DNA of 64,000 nucleotides from Morococcus cerebrosus (lineage in GTDB: Bacteria; Pseudomonadota; Gammaproteobacteria; Burkholderiales; Neisseriaceae): the NCBI RefSeq assembly GCF_022749515.1, contig NZ_CP094242.1, positions 1,240,001 through 1,304,000 of the forward strand. Reading direction: 5' to 3'. Shown piece by piece: positions 26,800 through 36,474 of the stretch. Every line of letters starts with the position of its first letter. The stretch's first letter is position 1. The position numbers were made by a program, and so were the translations under genes. Below the pieces are notes generated by a model. The model was not told the origin of the DNA and searched no databases. It saw only the letters and a list, made by a program, of their open reading frames with translations.

Positions 26800-28635
26800 A
26801 TGACCACGGACTTCGACATCCCCCTATTCCTCAAAAACCTGCCCAACCTGCCCGGCGTATACCGTTTTTTCGACGAAGGCGGCAACGTTTTATACGTCGG
26901 CAAAGCCGTCAACCTCAAGCGGCGCGTGTCCGGTTATTTCCAGAAAAACGACCATTCCCCGCGCATCGCGTTGATGGTGAAACAGGTTCACCACATCGAA
27001 ACCACCATCACCCGCTCCGAAGCCGAAGCCCTGATTCTCGAAAACAACTTCATCAAAGCCCTGTCGCCCAAATACAATATCCTTTTCCGCGACGACAAAA
27101 GCTATCCCTACCTCATGCTCAGCGGACATCAATATCCGCAGATGGCGTATTACCGCGGCACGCTGAAAAAGCCGAATCAATACTTCGGCCCCTATCCCAA
27201 CAGCAACGCCGTGCGCGACAGTATTCAGGTGCTGCAAAAAGTCTTCATGCTGCGTACCTGCGAAGACAGCGTGTTCGAACACCGCGACCGTCCTTGCCTG
27301 CTGTATCAAATCAAACGCTGCACCGCGCCCTGCGTCGGACACATCAGCGAAGAAGACTACCGCGACAGCGTGCGCCAAGCCGCCACTTTCCTCAACGGCA
27401 AAACCGACGAACTGACCCGCACCCTGCAACACAAAATGCAGACCGCCGCCGCCAACCTGCAATTTGAAGAAGCCGCCCGCTACCGCGACCAAATCCAAGC
27501 GCTCGGCATCATGCAGAGCAACCAGTTCATCGACAGCAAAAACCCCAACAACCCCAACGACATCGACCTGCTCGCGCTCGCCGTTTCAGACGGCCTCGTC
27601 TGCGTACACTGGGTCAGCATACGCGGCGGGCGGCACGTCGGCGACAAAAGCTTTTTCCCCGACACCAAAAACGACCCCGAACCAAACGGACAAGATTACG
27701 CCGAAGCCTTCGTCGCCCAACACTATCTGAGCAAAAGCAAACCCGACATCATCATCAGCAACTTCCCCGTCCCCGACGCATTGAAAGAAGCCTTGGAGGG
27801 CGAACACGGCAAACAAATGCAGTTCGTGACCAAAACCATAGGCGAACGCAAAGTCTGGTTGAAAATGGCGGAACAAAACGCACAAATGGCGATTGCCCAA
27901 CGCCGCCTGCAACAAAGCAGCCAGCAACACCGCATCGACGAGTTGGCAAAAATCCTGAACATGAATTCAGACGACCTCAACCACCTCGAATGCTTCGACA
28001 TCAGCCACACCCAAGGCGAAGCCACCATCGCCTCCTGCGTCGTGTACGACGAACAAAACATCCAACCCTCGCAATACCGCCGCTACAACATCACCACCGC
28101 CAAACCCGGCGACGACTACGCCGCCATGCGCGAAGTCCTCACCCGCCGCTACGGCAAAATGCAGGAAGCCGAAGCCAACGGCGAGGCCGTCAAATGGCCC
28201 GATGTCGTATTGATTGACGGCGGCAAAGGACAAATCGGCGTCGCCGTATCCGTATGGGAAGAACTCGGGCTGCACATCCCCTTGGTCGGCATCGCCAAAG
28301 GCCCCGAACGCAAAGCCGGCATGGAAGAACTCATCCTCCCGTTCACCGGCGAAACCTTCCGCCTACCGCCCAACAGCCCCGCCCTGCACCTCCTGCAAAC
28401 CGTGCGCGACGAATCACACCGCTTCGCCATCACGGGGCACCGCAAAAAACGCGACAAAGCCCGCGTTACCTCATCCCTCAGCGACATCCCCGGCGTAGGC
28501 AGCAAACGCCGCCAAGCCCTGCTCACCCGCTTCGGCGGCCTGCGCGGCGTCGTTGCCGCCAGCAAAGAAGATTTGGAACAAGTCGAAGGCATCAGCAAAG
28601 CATTGGCGGAGACCATTTACGAGCATCTGCATTAA
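26800..28635 (+). CDS. uvrC: Excinuclease ABC subunit C
   Basis: A 611-residue dual-incision nuclease of nucleotide excision repair. Domains in order: GIY-YIG nuclease (about 14-95, GVYRFFDEGGNVLYVGKA), a cysteine cluster, the UVR helix that meets UvrB (about 200-235), the RNase H-like 5' nuclease (CFDISHTQGEA near 400, VLIDGGKGQ near 473) and C-terminal helix-hairpin-helix motifs (SDIPGVGSKRRQALL). Full length. An AGGCCGTCTGAA-type DUS, differing from the main dialect, is inside the gene at about 27586. Confidence 0.97.
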   Translation: MTTDFDIPLFLKNLPNLPGVYRFFDEGGNVLYVGKAVNLKRRVSGYFQKNDHSPRIALMVKQVHHIETTITRSEAEALILENNFIKALSPKYNILFRDDKSYPYLMLSGHQYPQMAYYRGTLKKPNQYFGPYPNSNAVRDSIQVLQKVFMLRTCEDSVFEHRDRPCLLYQIKRCTAPCVGHISEEDYRDSVRQAATFLNGKTDELTRTLQHKMQTAAANLQFEEAARYRDQIQALGIMQSNQFIDSKNPNNPNDIDLLALAVSDGLVCVHWVSIRGGRHVGDKSFFPDTKNDPEPNGQDYAEAFVAQHYLSKSKPDIIISNFPVPDALKEALEGEHGKQMQFVTKTIGERKVWLKMAEQNAQMAIAQRRLQQSSQQHRIDELAKILNMNSDDLNHLECFDISHTQGEATIASCVVYDEQNIQPSQYRRYNITTAKPGDDYAAMREVLTRRYGKMQEAEANGEAVKWPDVVLIDGGKGQIGVAVSVWEELGLHIPLVGIAKGPERKAGMEELILPFTGETFRLPPNSPALHLLQTVRDESHRFAITGHRKKRDKARVTSSLSDIPGVGSKRRQALLTRFGGLRGVVAASKEDLEQVEGISKALAETIYEHLH

Positions 28636-28650
28636 ACGATGGGATGAATA

Positions 28651-28693
28651 AAGCAAGAGGTCGTCTGAAAAGTTTTCAGACGACCTCTTGCTT
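28651..28693. terminator. Perfect DUS terminator after uvrC
   Basis: A perfect 21-base inverted repeat (28651-28671 and 28673-28693) with a single central base. It abuts the CREE at 28695. Confidence 0.85.
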
Positions 28694-28694
28694 A

Positions 28695-28801
28695 TATAGT
28701 GGATTAAATTTAAATCAGGACAAGGCGACGAAGCCGCAGACAGTACAAATAGTACGGCAAGGCGAGGCAACGCCGTACTGGTTTAAATTTAATCCACTAT
28801 A
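28695..28801. repeat. Correia repeat enclosed element (CREE), short internally deleted form
   Basis: A 107-bp repeat with the typical terminal inverted repeats TATAGTGGATTAAATTTAAA and complement, flanked by TA. The core AGGACAAGGCGACGAAGCCG and the GCAACGCCGTACTG segment are diagnostic of neisserial Correia elements. It lacks the roughly 50-base internal block present in the copy at 40992-42052. CREEs can supply promoters and, when transcribed, form hairpins cut by RNase III. This one starts 1 base after the uvrC terminator and ends 8 bases before the stop codon of the convergent nuclease gene. Confidence 0.93.
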
Positions 28802-28809
28802 TTTCCTTC

Positions 28810-29532
28810 TTACCAAATCCCCAACCAGTTTTCTTCCAATTTTGAGTTTCCGCGTCCTTCTTGCGCTTCGCGTTCACCCCTTCGGAAATCCCACGGAGCT
28901 TGCGGATTTTTACCGCTCCACAAACCTTTACGTTTTTGTTTTGCCTGCTTTTGGCTGGCGGCGTAATCGGCATAGGCGGTTTTGCTTTGCTGTTTTTTGG
29001 CATAGCTGTCGTAATGCCATGCCGCGCCGTCGCGCAGCTGCATAAGGTTCAAATCGGTTGTCCCAACGGATACCTGCGCAACTTCGCGTTGGTAGCGGTC
29101 TTTCTCGAATACGCGTACTTTCACTTTTTTGCCGACGGCTTCGGCAATCAGGTTGTCACGCGAACGCGTACCGTATGCCTGATTGATTTCGGGCGCGTCG
29201 ATATACGCCATGCGGATTTTGTGTTTTGCACCGTCTCCGTCGATGACATGAAGGGTATCACCGTCGTGGATTTTGATGATTTTTCCGTGATAAGTATAGG
29301 GGGCTTTTTTATGTATGCCAGTCTTGTCCACTTCGTTTTCAGACGACTTTGGCCTGATTGTATCGGTCAGTAGCGCACCGACGGCCTCTAAGCCGAAATG
29401 ACGGCTGTCTGTAATATCGGAAACAATCTGAACGCCTGATTGAACAAGTTCGGTATCGCGTGAGCTGTAACCCAATGCGCCCAATACAGACAGGAAAACG
29501 GGCAGCCATTTGAGCATGGTAGTGGTCTTCAT
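28810..29532 (-). CDS. Secreted thermonuclease-like (SNase) protein
   Basis: A 240-residue protein with a hydrophobic N-terminal signal or anchor (about 7-22) and an SNase domain (about 80-210). The conserved calcium and catalytic residues are in HDGDTLHV (89-96), AYIDAPEINQAYG (109-121) and the DRYQRE region (145-150). It should hydrolyse DNA and possibly RNA outside the cytoplasm, as shown for neisserial thermonucleases that cut extracellular DNA. The insert between residues 25 and 75 is not familiar. A DUS-like stretch encodes PKSSENE near residue 62. Confidence 0.82.
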   Translation of the reverse strand: MKTTTMLKWLPVFLSVLGALGYSSRDTELVQSGVQIVSDITDSRHFGLEAVGALLTDTIRPKSSENEVDKTGIHKKAPYTYHGKIIKIHDGDTLHVIDGDGAKHKIRMAYIDAPEINQAYGTRSRDNLIAEAVGKKVKVRVFEKDRYQREVAQVSVGTTDLNLMQLRDGAAWHYDSYAKKQQSKTAYADYAASQKQAKQKRKGLWSGKNPQAPWDFRRGEREAQEGRGNSKLEENWLGIW

Positions 29533-29546
29533 AATTTGAGAATGAT

Positions 29547-29586
29547 AAGGTCGTCTGAAAACCGAAATTGGTTTTCAGACGACCTT
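29547..29586 (-). terminator. DUS terminator after rpiA
   Basis: A near-perfect inverted repeat with AAGGTCGTCTGAAAACC at 29547-29563 and its complement at 29570-29586, between rpiA and the nuclease gene on the reverse strand. Confidence 0.75.
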
Positions 29587-29601
29587 CGCTGTTTATTGCC
29601 T

Positions 29602-30273
29602 TTAATTTTGTCCGGGTTTGATGACTTTGGCGCCCTGCTCTGTACCCAATATCAACACATCCGCAGCGTTGCGGGCGAAGATGCCGTTTTCGAGAACGCC
29701 GGTGATGCGGTTGATTTCATCTTCCATAGTCAGCGGACGGTCAATATGCAAGTCATAGACATCAATGATTTGGTTACCGTGGAAGGTGGTGTAGTTCAGG
29801 CGCAATTCTGGCTGTCCGCCCATTGCCAAAAGTTTGCGGGACACCAGCGAACGTGCGCCGGGCAACACTTCTACGGGCAGCGGGAATTTTCCCAAACGCG
29901 AAACATATTTGCTCTCGTCGGCGATACAGATGAATTTGTCGGACGCGCTGGCGACAACTTTTTCGTTTAAATGCGCGCCGCCGCCGCCTTTAATCATTTG
30001 CAGCATATGGTTCACTTCGTCCGCACCGTCAACATAGACAGCCAGCCCCATCACATCATTCAGTGATACTTCTGGGATGTCGTATTGCGCCATCAATTCG
30101 CTGGACTTTTTAGAAGTCGAAACCGCGCCTTTGATTTTTTTGCCGCTTTTGCCCAACGCTTCAATAAACATATTCACAGTCGAGCCGGAGCCGATGCCGA
30201 TGTATTCGTTTTCGGGTACGAATTCCACCGCTTTCTCGGCGGCAATGCGCTTCAATTCGTCTTGAGTAGCCAT
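29602..30273 (-). CDS. rpiA: Ribose-5-phosphate isomerase A
   Basis: A 223-residue isomerase of the pentose phosphate pathway, interconverting ribose-5-phosphate and ribulose-5-phosphate. Family motifs GIGSGSTVNMFIEAL (about 26-40), VDGADEVN (about 83-90) and KGGGGAHLNEKVVA (about 96-109) are intact. A good AGGAG site precedes the start at 30273. Upstream on the same strand, after a 70-base gap, is ispF. Confidence 0.96.
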   Translation of the reverse strand: MATQDELKRIAAEKAVEFVPENEYIGIGSGSTVNMFIEALGKSGKKIKGAVSTSKKSSELMAQYDIPEVSLNDVMGLAVYVDGADEVNHMLQMIKGGGGAHLNEKVVASASDKFICIADESKYVSRLGKFPLPVEVLPGARSLVSRKLLAMGGQPELRLNYTTFHGNQIIDVYDLHIDRPLTMEDEINRITGVLENGIFARNAADVLILGTEQGAKVIKPGQN

Positions 30274-30343
30274 GAGTTCTCCTTAATGGGATGTCGGTTG
30301 ATGGACATATGTTAACATTTTCATGCCATTTGTGCTTGCCTGC

Positions 30344-30823
30344 TTACGCTTTTTCCAGCAACACCGCCGCCTGCGCCTCGATGGCTTCCATGCGCCCCAG
30401 ATAGCCGAGTTTTTCGTTGGTTTTGCCTTTGATATTGACACAGGCCGTCTGAATGCCCAAATCGGCGGCAATGTTGGCGCGCATGGCTGGAATGTGCGGC
30501 GCGAGTTTGGGCTTTTGTGCGATGATGGTTGTGTCCACGTTCACAATGCACCAGCCCAATGCCTGCACGCTTTGATACGCTTCGCGCAACAATACGCGGC
30601 TGTCGGCATCTTTAAACTCGGCGGCGGTATCAGGGAAATGGCTGCCGATGTCGCCCAAGCCCGCCGCGCCAAGTAAAGCATCAGTAATCGCGTGCAACAG
30701 CGCGTCGGCATCGGAATGACCGAGCAGGCCTTTTTCAAACGGGATCTTTACGCCGCCGAGAATCAAATCGCGGCCTTCGACGAGTTGGTGGACATCGTAG
30801 CCTTGTCCGATGCGGATATTCAT
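30344..30823 (-). CDS. ispF: 2-C-methyl-D-erythritol 2,4-cyclodiphosphate synthase
   Basis: A 159-residue trimeric zinc enzyme of the MEP isoprenoid pathway. The metal ligands are in GQGYDVHQL (D8 and H10), with [13 protein letters not shown] and the nucleotide-contacting end intact. I start it at 30823 ([10 protein letters not shown]), which has AAAGGA ahead; six more codons are open upstream but would precede the Shine-Dalgarno. The MEP pathway also feeds the farnesyl diphosphate used by the HpnD protein encoded later in this window. Confidence 0.96.
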   Translation of the reverse strand: MNIRIGQGYDVHQLVEGRDLILGGVKIPFEKGLLGHSDADALLHAITDALLGAAGLGDIGSHFPDTAAEFKDADSRVLLREAYQSVQALGWCIVNVDTTIIAQKPKLAPHIPAMRANIAADLGIQTACVNIKGKTNEKLGYLGRMEAIEAQAAVLLEKA

Positions 30824-30840
30824 GTTTTGTCCTTTTTTCA

Positions 30841-30882
30841 ATGTCAGGTCGTCTGAAAAACGGGTTTCAGACGACCTGACAT
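30841..30882 (-). terminator. DUS terminator upstream of ispF
   Basis: A perfect 18-base inverted repeat (ATGTCAGGTCGTCTGAAA at 30841-30858, complement at 30865-30882). It insulates ispF from ilvD. Confidence 0.7.
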
Positions 30883-31025
30883 ATGGGTATCAAAGTTTCG
30901 CAGCCTTTTGCCTAATTTTCCATCAGATACCCGCTTGAAACTTTTTCAACCGATACAAGCAATAAAATAAATTGCTGAGAGATAAGTCATGGATACGGTT
31001 TCGCCGTAAACATTGATTCAAACAG

Positions 31026-31061
31026 AAAAAGGGCAGGAGCGTTTCCGATGGCCTCCTGCCC
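31026..31061 (-). terminator. Rho-independent terminator of ilvD, no DUS
   Basis: On the reverse strand GGGCAGGAG (31061-31053) pairs with CTCCTGCCC (31039-31031) and is followed by TTTTT, 14 bases after the ilvD stop. Confidence 0.85.
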
Positions 31062-31074
31062 GTAATATACCGAA

Positions 31075-32934
31075 TCAACGCTCGATTTGCGATACGTCGC
31101 GCACCGCGCCTTTGTCGGCGGAAGTCGCCATTGCGCCGTAGGCGCGCAGGGCGGCGGAGACGTAGCGGTCGCGGGTTTCCGGTTTCCACGCTTTGCTGCC
31201 GCGTGCTTCCATTTCAGCGCGGCGTTTTGCGAGTTCTTCGTCGGACACTTTCAGATTGATGCTGCGGTTGGGAATGTCGATTTCAATCGTGTCGCCTTCG
31301 TGCACCAAGCCGATGGCGCCGCCTTCCGCCGCTTCAGGCGAAGCGTGGCCAATGGAGAGGCCTGATGTGCCGCCGGAGAAGCGTCCGTCAGTCAGCAAGG
31401 CGCAGGCTTTGCCGAGGCCTTTGGATTTCAGGTAGGAAGTCGGATACAGCATTTCCTGCATACCCGGGCCGCCTTTGGGGCCTTCGTAGCGGATGATGAC
31501 GATGTCGCCGGCGACGATTTGGTTGCCCAAAATGCCTTCGACGGCGGCTTCCTGGCTTTCAAACACGCGGGCGCGGCCGGTGAATTTGAGGATGCTCTCG
31601 TCCACGCCTGCGGTTTTCACCACGCAGCCGCGCTCGGCGATGTTGCCGAACAAGACCGCCAAACCGCCGTCTTGCGAGTAGGCGTGTTCGACGTTGCGGA
31701 TGCAGCCCTTTTCGCGGTCGAGGTCGAGGGTTTTCCACATGCGGTTTTGCGAAAACGCTTGGGTGGTGCGCACGCCGCCGGGCGCGGCTTTGAAGCGTTC
31801 GATGGCGTGGGTGTTTTCGGGATTGGTCACGTCCCATTTTTCAATCGCGTCTTTCAGCGTCGGCGCGTGGATGGTGTACACGTCGGTGTGCAGTTTGCCC
31901 GCTTTGTCCAGTTCTTTCAGAATGGCGAAGATGCCGCCGGCGCGGTGCACGTCTTCCATGTAGTAGTCGTGGTTGTTGGGCGCGGTTTTGCAGATGCAGG
32001 GCACGACGCGGCTTAAGCGGTCGATGTCGGCCATTTTGAAATCCACGCCCGCTTCGTTGGCAACGGCGAGCAAGTGCAGGATGGTGTTGGTGGAGCCACC
32101 CATGGCGATGTCCATGGTCATGGCGTTTTCAAACGCTTTTTTGGTGGCAATGCTGCGCGGCAACACGGTTTCGTCGTCTTGCTCGTAATAGCGTTTGGTG
32201 ATTTCGACAATCATGCGGCCTGCTTCGAGGAACAATTCCTTGCGGCCGGCGTGGGTGGCGAGGTAGGAACCGTTGCCGGGCAGGGACAGGCCGAGCGCTT
32301 CGGTTAGGCAGTTCATGGAGTTGGCGGTGAACATGCCGGAGCAGGAGCCGCAGGTCGGGCAGGCGTTTTGTTCGACTTCTTCGACTTGCTGGTTGCTGAC
32401 ATTGTCGTCCGCCGATTCAATCATGGCGTCAATCAAGTCCAAACGGCGTTCGGGCTGGATGTTGGCCACGCCGATGACCTTGCCCGCTTCCATCGGGCCG
32501 CCGGAAACGAAGATGGTCGGGATGTTCAGGCGCATGGCGGCAATCAGCATTCCGGGGGTGATTTTGTCGCAGTTGGAAATGCACACCAGCGCGTCGGCGC
32601 AGTGGGCGTTCACCATGTATTCGATGGAGTCAGCAATCAAATCGCGGCTGGGCAGGGAATACAGCATGCCGCTGTGTCCCATGGCGATGCCGTCGTCGAT
32701 GGCGATGGTGTTGAATTCTTTAGCGATTGCGCCCGCTTTTTCAATTTCGCGGGCAACCAGTTGGCCCATGTTGTGCAGGTGGACATGTCCGGGCACGAAT
32801 TGGGTGAACGAGTTGGCAACGGCGATGATGGGCTTGCCGAAGTCGGTTTCCATCACGCCGGTGGCGCGCCACAATGCGCGTGCACCCGCCATATTGCGGC
32901 CGTGGGTGGAGGTTTTGGAGCGGTAGTCTGGCAT
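31075..32934 (-). CDS. ilvD: Dihydroxy-acid dehydratase
   Basis: A 619-residue iron-sulfur dehydratase of valine, leucine and isoleucine synthesis. It also makes the alpha-ketoisovalerate used by PanB. Cluster cysteines are visible in [29 protein letters not shown] and [21 protein letters not shown] regions. The C-terminal [23 protein letters not shown] is the family signature. Full length. It has its own GC-rich terminator, and no other ilv genes are adjacent. Confidence 0.97.
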   Translation of the reverse strand: MPDYRSKTSTHGRNMAGARALWRATGVMETDFGKPIIAVANSFTQFVPGHVHLHNMGQLVAREIEKAGAIAKEFNTIAIDDGIAMGHSGMLYSLPSRDLIADSIEYMVNAHCADALVCISNCDKITPGMLIAAMRLNIPTIFVSGGPMEAGKVIGVANIQPERRLDLIDAMIESADDNVSNQQVEEVEQNACPTCGSCSGMFTANSMNCLTEALGLSLPGNGSYLATHAGRKELFLEAGRMIVEITKRYYEQDDETVLPRSIATKKAFENAMTMDIAMGGSTNTILHLLAVANEAGVDFKMADIDRLSRVVPCICKTAPNNHDYYMEDVHRAGGIFAILKELDKAGKLHTDVYTIHAPTLKDAIEKWDVTNPENTHAIERFKAAPGGVRTTQAFSQNRMWKTLDLDREKGCIRNVEHAYSQDGGLAVLFGNIAERGCVVKTAGVDESILKFTGRARVFESQEAAVEGILGNQIVAGDIVIIRYEGPKGGPGMQEMLYPTSYLKSKGLGKACALLTDGRFSGGTSGLSIGHASPEAAEGGAIGLVHEGDTIEIDIPNRSINLKVSDEELAKRRAEMEARGSKAWKPETRDRYVSAALRAYGAMATSADKGAVRDVSQIER

Positions 32935-33142
32935 TTTGCATTCCTTTATTCATATGATAAGGCCGTACCTAACAGGCAGGCTTCGCATTCTGAAAATACG
33001 CTGAAATGATTGCCTGCGGCCTATAAAAATAGTTTGGTATTTTATACCAATTATGTTTGGCAAAGAACCGCTATTTTGTAATAAAACTAAGCAGTATTTG
33101 CTTATCCTGCATTTGCTTCAACAATAAACAGAAGGTCGGCGG

Positions 33143-34212
33143 ATTCGCATTTGAAGTGCAACTTTCCATAACAGAAAAAGGCCAGTATGCGGTAGCATAC
33201 GGCCTTTCCTGCAAGAAAGATTGCCATGAGCTACACACAACTGACCCAAGACGAACGATACCATATCCAATACCTGTCCCGCCACTGCACCATCGCCGAA
33301 ATCGCCAAACAGCTCAACCGCCACAAAAGCACCATCAGCCGCGAAATCAAGCGGCACTGCATCCAAGGACAGCAATACAGCGCCGAAAAAGCACAGAAGC
33401 AAAGCCGGCTGACCAAACAGCACCGGCGAAAACCCTATAAGCTCGATTCGCAGCTGGTTCAACACATCGACACCCTTATCCGCCGCAAACTCAGTCCCGA
33501 ACAAGTATGTGCCTACCTGCATAAACACCACGGGATCACACTCCATCACAGCACTATTTACCGCTACCTCCGCCAAGACAAAAGCAACGGCGGCACTTTG
33601 TGGCAACACCTCAGAATATGCAGCAAACCCTACCGCAAACGCTACGGCAGCACATGGACCAGAGGCAAAGTGCCCGACCGCGTCGGCATAGAGAACCGAC
33701 CTGCTATCGTCGACCGGAAAACCCGCATCGGCGATTGGGAGGCCGACACCATCGTCGGCAAAAATCAGAAAAGCGCGTTATTGACCTTGGTCGAACGCGT
33801 TACCCGCTACACCATCATCTGCAAATTAAAGAACTTAAAAGCCGAAGACACTGCCCGGGCGGCCATTAGGGTATTAAAGGCATATAAAGCCAGAGTCCAC
33901 ACCATCACCATGGATAACGGCAAAGAGTTCTACCAACACACCAAAATAGCCAAAGCCTTGAAGGCGAAAACCTATTTTTGCCGCCCTTACCATTCTTGGG
34001 AGAAAGGGCTGAATGAGAACACCAATGGACTCATCCGGCAATATTTCCCCAAACAAACCGATTTCCGAAACATCAGCGATCGGGAGATACGCAGGGTTCA
34101 AGATGAGTTGAACCACCGGCCGAGAAAAACACTTGGCTACGAAACGCCAAGTGTTTTATTCTTAAATCTGTTCCAACCACTGGTACCCTAGTGTTGCACT
34201 TGAAATCCGAAT
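33143..34212 (+). mobile_element. IS1655-like element (IS30 family), copy 1
   Basis: A 1070-bp element with imperfect terminal inverted repeats: ATTCGCATTTGAAGTGCAAC on the left and the complement of ATTCGGATTTCAAGTGCAAC on the right. The sequence AGGTCGGCGG lies outside the left end and CCAAGGTCGTCTGAA outside the right, in both copies in the window. A hairpin (arms AGGCCAGTATGC and GCATACGGCCT, about 33179-33205) precedes the transposase gene and may block read-through transcription. The other copy is at 45547-46616, inverted. Confidence 0.9.
33226..34191 (+). CDS. IS30-family transposase (IS1655-like), copy 1
   Basis: A 321-residue intact transposase. The N-terminal helix-turn-helix region (about 5-45, YLSRHCTIAEIAKQLNRHKS) binds the ends. 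The DDE domain has first D in GDWEADTIVG, second D in TMDNGKEF and the E in HSWEKGLNENTNGLIRQYF, which is characteristic of IS30. The protein differs from the second copy at only one residue I can see (V for T in VERVTRY), so both copies moved recently. Confidence 0.93.
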   Translation: MSYTQLTQDERYHIQYLSRHCTIAEIAKQLNRHKSTISREIKRHCIQGQQYSAEKAQKQSRLTKQHRRKPYKLDSQLVQHIDTLIRRKLSPEQVCAYLHKHHGITLHHSTIYRYLRQDKSNGGTLWQHLRICSKPYRKRYGSTWTRGKVPDRVGIENRPAIVDRKTRIGDWEADTIVGKNQKSALLTLVERVTRYTIICKLKNLKAEDTARAAIRVLKAYKARVHTITMDNGKEFYQHTKIAKALKAKTYFCRPYHSWEKGLNENTNGLIRQYFPKQTDFRNISDREIRRVQDELNHRPRKTLGYETPSVLFLNLFQPLVP

Positions 34213-34214
34213 CC

Positions 34215-34247
34215 AAGGTCGTCTGAAATACTTTTCAGACGACCTTT
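34215..34247. terminator. DUS hairpin adjoining IS1655 copy 1
   Basis: AAGGTCGTCTGAAA (34215-34228) pairs with TTTCAGACGACCTT (34233-34246). It starts 2 bases past the IS right end and serves the lutB side. Confidence 0.7.
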
Positions 34248-34321
34248 ATAACTTTTACAAGAAAAAAGCTTAGACACATATCATGTTCAGATATGGGTCA
34301 TTACCCTTATGAATTTCGGCT

Positions 34322-35776
34322 TTACGCTTTTTCTTTTTGGCGCATTTTTTCCGCCATCATTTCATGCAGCGTTTTCTTGGCAGGTTTCATCGGAACGCGG
34401 TTGTCCGTCCAGCCCAGTTGCTTGCTTGGCGTCAATGCACGGAATTTGGTGGCCGCCCAACCGAAGGCGCGGTAGGCCTTGCTGCCGCTGAAAATGCCGT
34501 TGAATGTGCGCCATGCCATTTGTTCGCCGAAGGTATGCGATGCGCCTTGTCCGCGGATAGGATGCGGTACGACTTCGGACGGCGAACGTTGCGCTTCGAC
34601 ACGCAAACGCTGCATTTGTTCGGTAATCGGGATACGCACCGGACAAACTTCTACACACGCGCCACACATGGTGCAGGCGGTCGGCAGGTCACGGGTGGCA
34701 TCCAGACCCAACAGGTGCGGAGAAATAATCTCGCCGATAGGGCCGGGGTAGGTTGTGCCGTATGCTGCGCCACCGATACGGGTATAAACCGGACAATGGT
34801 TCATACACGCGCCACAACGGATACATTGCAAGGTACGGCGCATTTGGTCTTCGGCATAGGCTTGGCTGCGGCCGTTGTCGAGCAGAACCAAGTGCATTTC
34901 CTGCGGACCATCCAGCTCTTCGCTGCGGCGCGGACCGGTAATCATGTTGAAATAGGTGGTAATGTTCTGACCGATGGCAGAACGCGGCAGCAGGCTGTAC
35001 AAGGGAGGAATGTCGGACAATTTCGCCACAACTTTTTCAATACCGGTAATGGCGATATGCACGGGCGGAACGGTGGTACTCAAGCGACCGTTGCCTTCGT
35101 TTTCCACTAGACACAACGTACCTGTTTCAGCAACAGCAAAGTTTACGCCGCTCAAGCCGACATCGGCAGTGCTGTAAATATCGCGCAGGGCTTTGCGGGC
35201 GAAGCCGGTCAGTTGGTCTACGTCGTCCGTAAGCGGAGTTCCAAGATTTTGGTGGAAAAGTTCGCTAACCTGTTCTTTGGTTTTGTGAATGGCGGGCATC
35301 ACGATGTGGGTTGGTTTTTCGCCTGCCATTTGGACGATAAACTCGCCCAAGTCGCTTTCCACCGCTTTAATGCCTTTTGCTTCAAGATAATGGTTCAGCT
35401 CGATTTCCTCGCTGACCATGGATTTGCCTTTGACCATCAGCTTGCCGTTTTTGGCAGTAATGATGTCGTGGATGATTTGGCAGGCTTCGGCCGGAGTTTC
35501 CGCCCAGTGTACTTTCACGCCCAACTTAGTCAGGTTTTCTTCCAGCTGCTCCAGCAGGGCGGGTAATTTGGATAATGAGCGTTGACGGACGTGTTCGCAC
35601 AAATCGCGCAGGCTTTGCAGCTCTTCTTCGTCGCTCAAAACGGCTTTTCGCTTGGTCATCAGCATATCCATCGCGGTACGCAGACTCTTACGCAAAGGCT
35701 TGTCTTGAAGGGAAATTGCGGCGTTTTGTTTGAAAGTTTCCGGCTTCATGTGGAACTTGATGGTTTGCGTAGTCAT
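34322..35776 (-). CDS. lutB: LutB, L-lactate oxidation iron-sulfur protein
   Basis: A 484-residue protein of the LutB/LldF family, the ferredoxin-like subunit of the three-part L-lactate dehydrogenase LutABC that feeds lactate electrons to the quinone pool. Two 4Fe-4S motifs are seen near residues 310-375: CIRCGACMNHCP and CTMCGACVEVCP. The N-terminal part is an LUD domain. Its start overlaps the lutC stop by 4 bases (ATGA). The gene order is lutA-lutC-lutB; lactate is a major carbon source for Neisseria. Confidence 0.93.
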   Translation of the reverse strand: MTTQTIKFHMKPETFKQNAAISLQDKPLRKSLRTAMDMLMTKRKAVLSDEEELQSLRDLCEHVRQRSLSKLPALLEQLEENLTKLGVKVHWAETPAEACQIIHDIITAKNGKLMVKGKSMVSEEIELNHYLEAKGIKAVESDLGEFIVQMAGEKPTHIVMPAIHKTKEQVSELFHQNLGTPLTDDVDQLTGFARKALRDIYSTADVGLSGVNFAVAETGTLCLVENEGNGRLSTTVPPVHIAITGIEKVVAKLSDIPPLYSLLPRSAIGQNITTYFNMITGPRRSEELDGPQEMHLVLLDNGRSQAYAEDQMRRTLQCIRCGACMNHCPVYTRIGGAAYGTTYPGPIGEIISPHLLGLDATRDLPTACTMCGACVEVCPVRIPITEQMQRLRVEAQRSPSEVVPHPIRGQGASHTFGEQMAWRTFNGIFSGSKAYRAFGWAATKFRALTPSKQLGWTDNRVPMKPAKKTLHEMMAEKMRQKEKA

Positions 35777-36474
35777 GCGTTTTCCTCCAAATCGGCAGGG
35801 GAAATGTGGTCAGGCAGGATGGCGAGGATGACCAAATCACGCGGACCGTGTGCGCCGTAAGCAAGCGTCAGTTGGATGTCTGCGGTTTTGGACGGGCCGG
35901 AAATCAGGAAAACATTGGTCGGCATACCGTTTTCCACCAGTTTTTCACCTTCGACGGCGTTGTGAAATTCGTTATACATTTTCGCCGTATCAAACAGGCA
36001 GAAATGCACGGGCGGAACAAGGCTTAAAGTACGCGGTTCTTCGGGACTGGAAAACAGCATCAGCGTACCAGTGCGGGCGATGCCGCATTGCGAGCCGCTG
36101 AAGCCTGCATCGATGTTCGCGAAGAACTCGGTTTTCCAAGTATCGATTTCGCGTTCGAAAGCAATCGGTTCGATATTGCTGTCCACCAGCGCGGCACGGG
36201 CGATTTGTCCGTGTTCAGTCGCCAACGGCAGCAGAATGTTTTTCAAACCTTTGCCTTCGGCAGCTTGACGGAATACTTGCGGCCAGCCGGTTTTGGTCAC
36301 CCAATAAATTTCGGTTTTGACGGCGCGCATAGCGGCAGCCCAATGTTTCAGACGCTCAACTTCGCTGCCCCAAGAAACGCCCATTTCACGGTAATAATCA
36401 AAAACCGCAGGCTCTTCCATCGGCAATGCGTCGGCTTTTTTCAGTTTTGCCAAAATATTTTCGCGCGCGCTCAT
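35773..36474 (-). CDS. lutC: LutC, L-lactate utilisation LUD-domain protein
   Basis: A 233-residue LUD-domain protein, the third subunit of LutABC. Family features are the GSQCGIARTGTLMLFSSPEEPR segment near residue 128-149 and the C-terminal GPSKTADIQLTLAYGAHGP. It overlaps lutA and lutB by 4 bases each, so the three genes are translationally coupled. Its exact role in catalysis is not established. Confidence 0.92.
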   Translation of the reverse strand: MSARENILAKLKKADALPMEEPAVFDYYREMGVSWGSEVERLKHWAAAMRAVKTEIYWVTKTGWPQVFRQAAEGKGLKNILLPLATEHGQIARAALVDSNIEPIAFEREIDTWKTEFFANIDAGFSGSQCGIARTGTLMLFSSPEEPRTLSLVPPVHFCLFDTAKMYNEFHNAVEGEKLVENGMPTNVFLISGPSKTADIQLTLAYGAHGPRDLVILAILPDHISPADLEENA

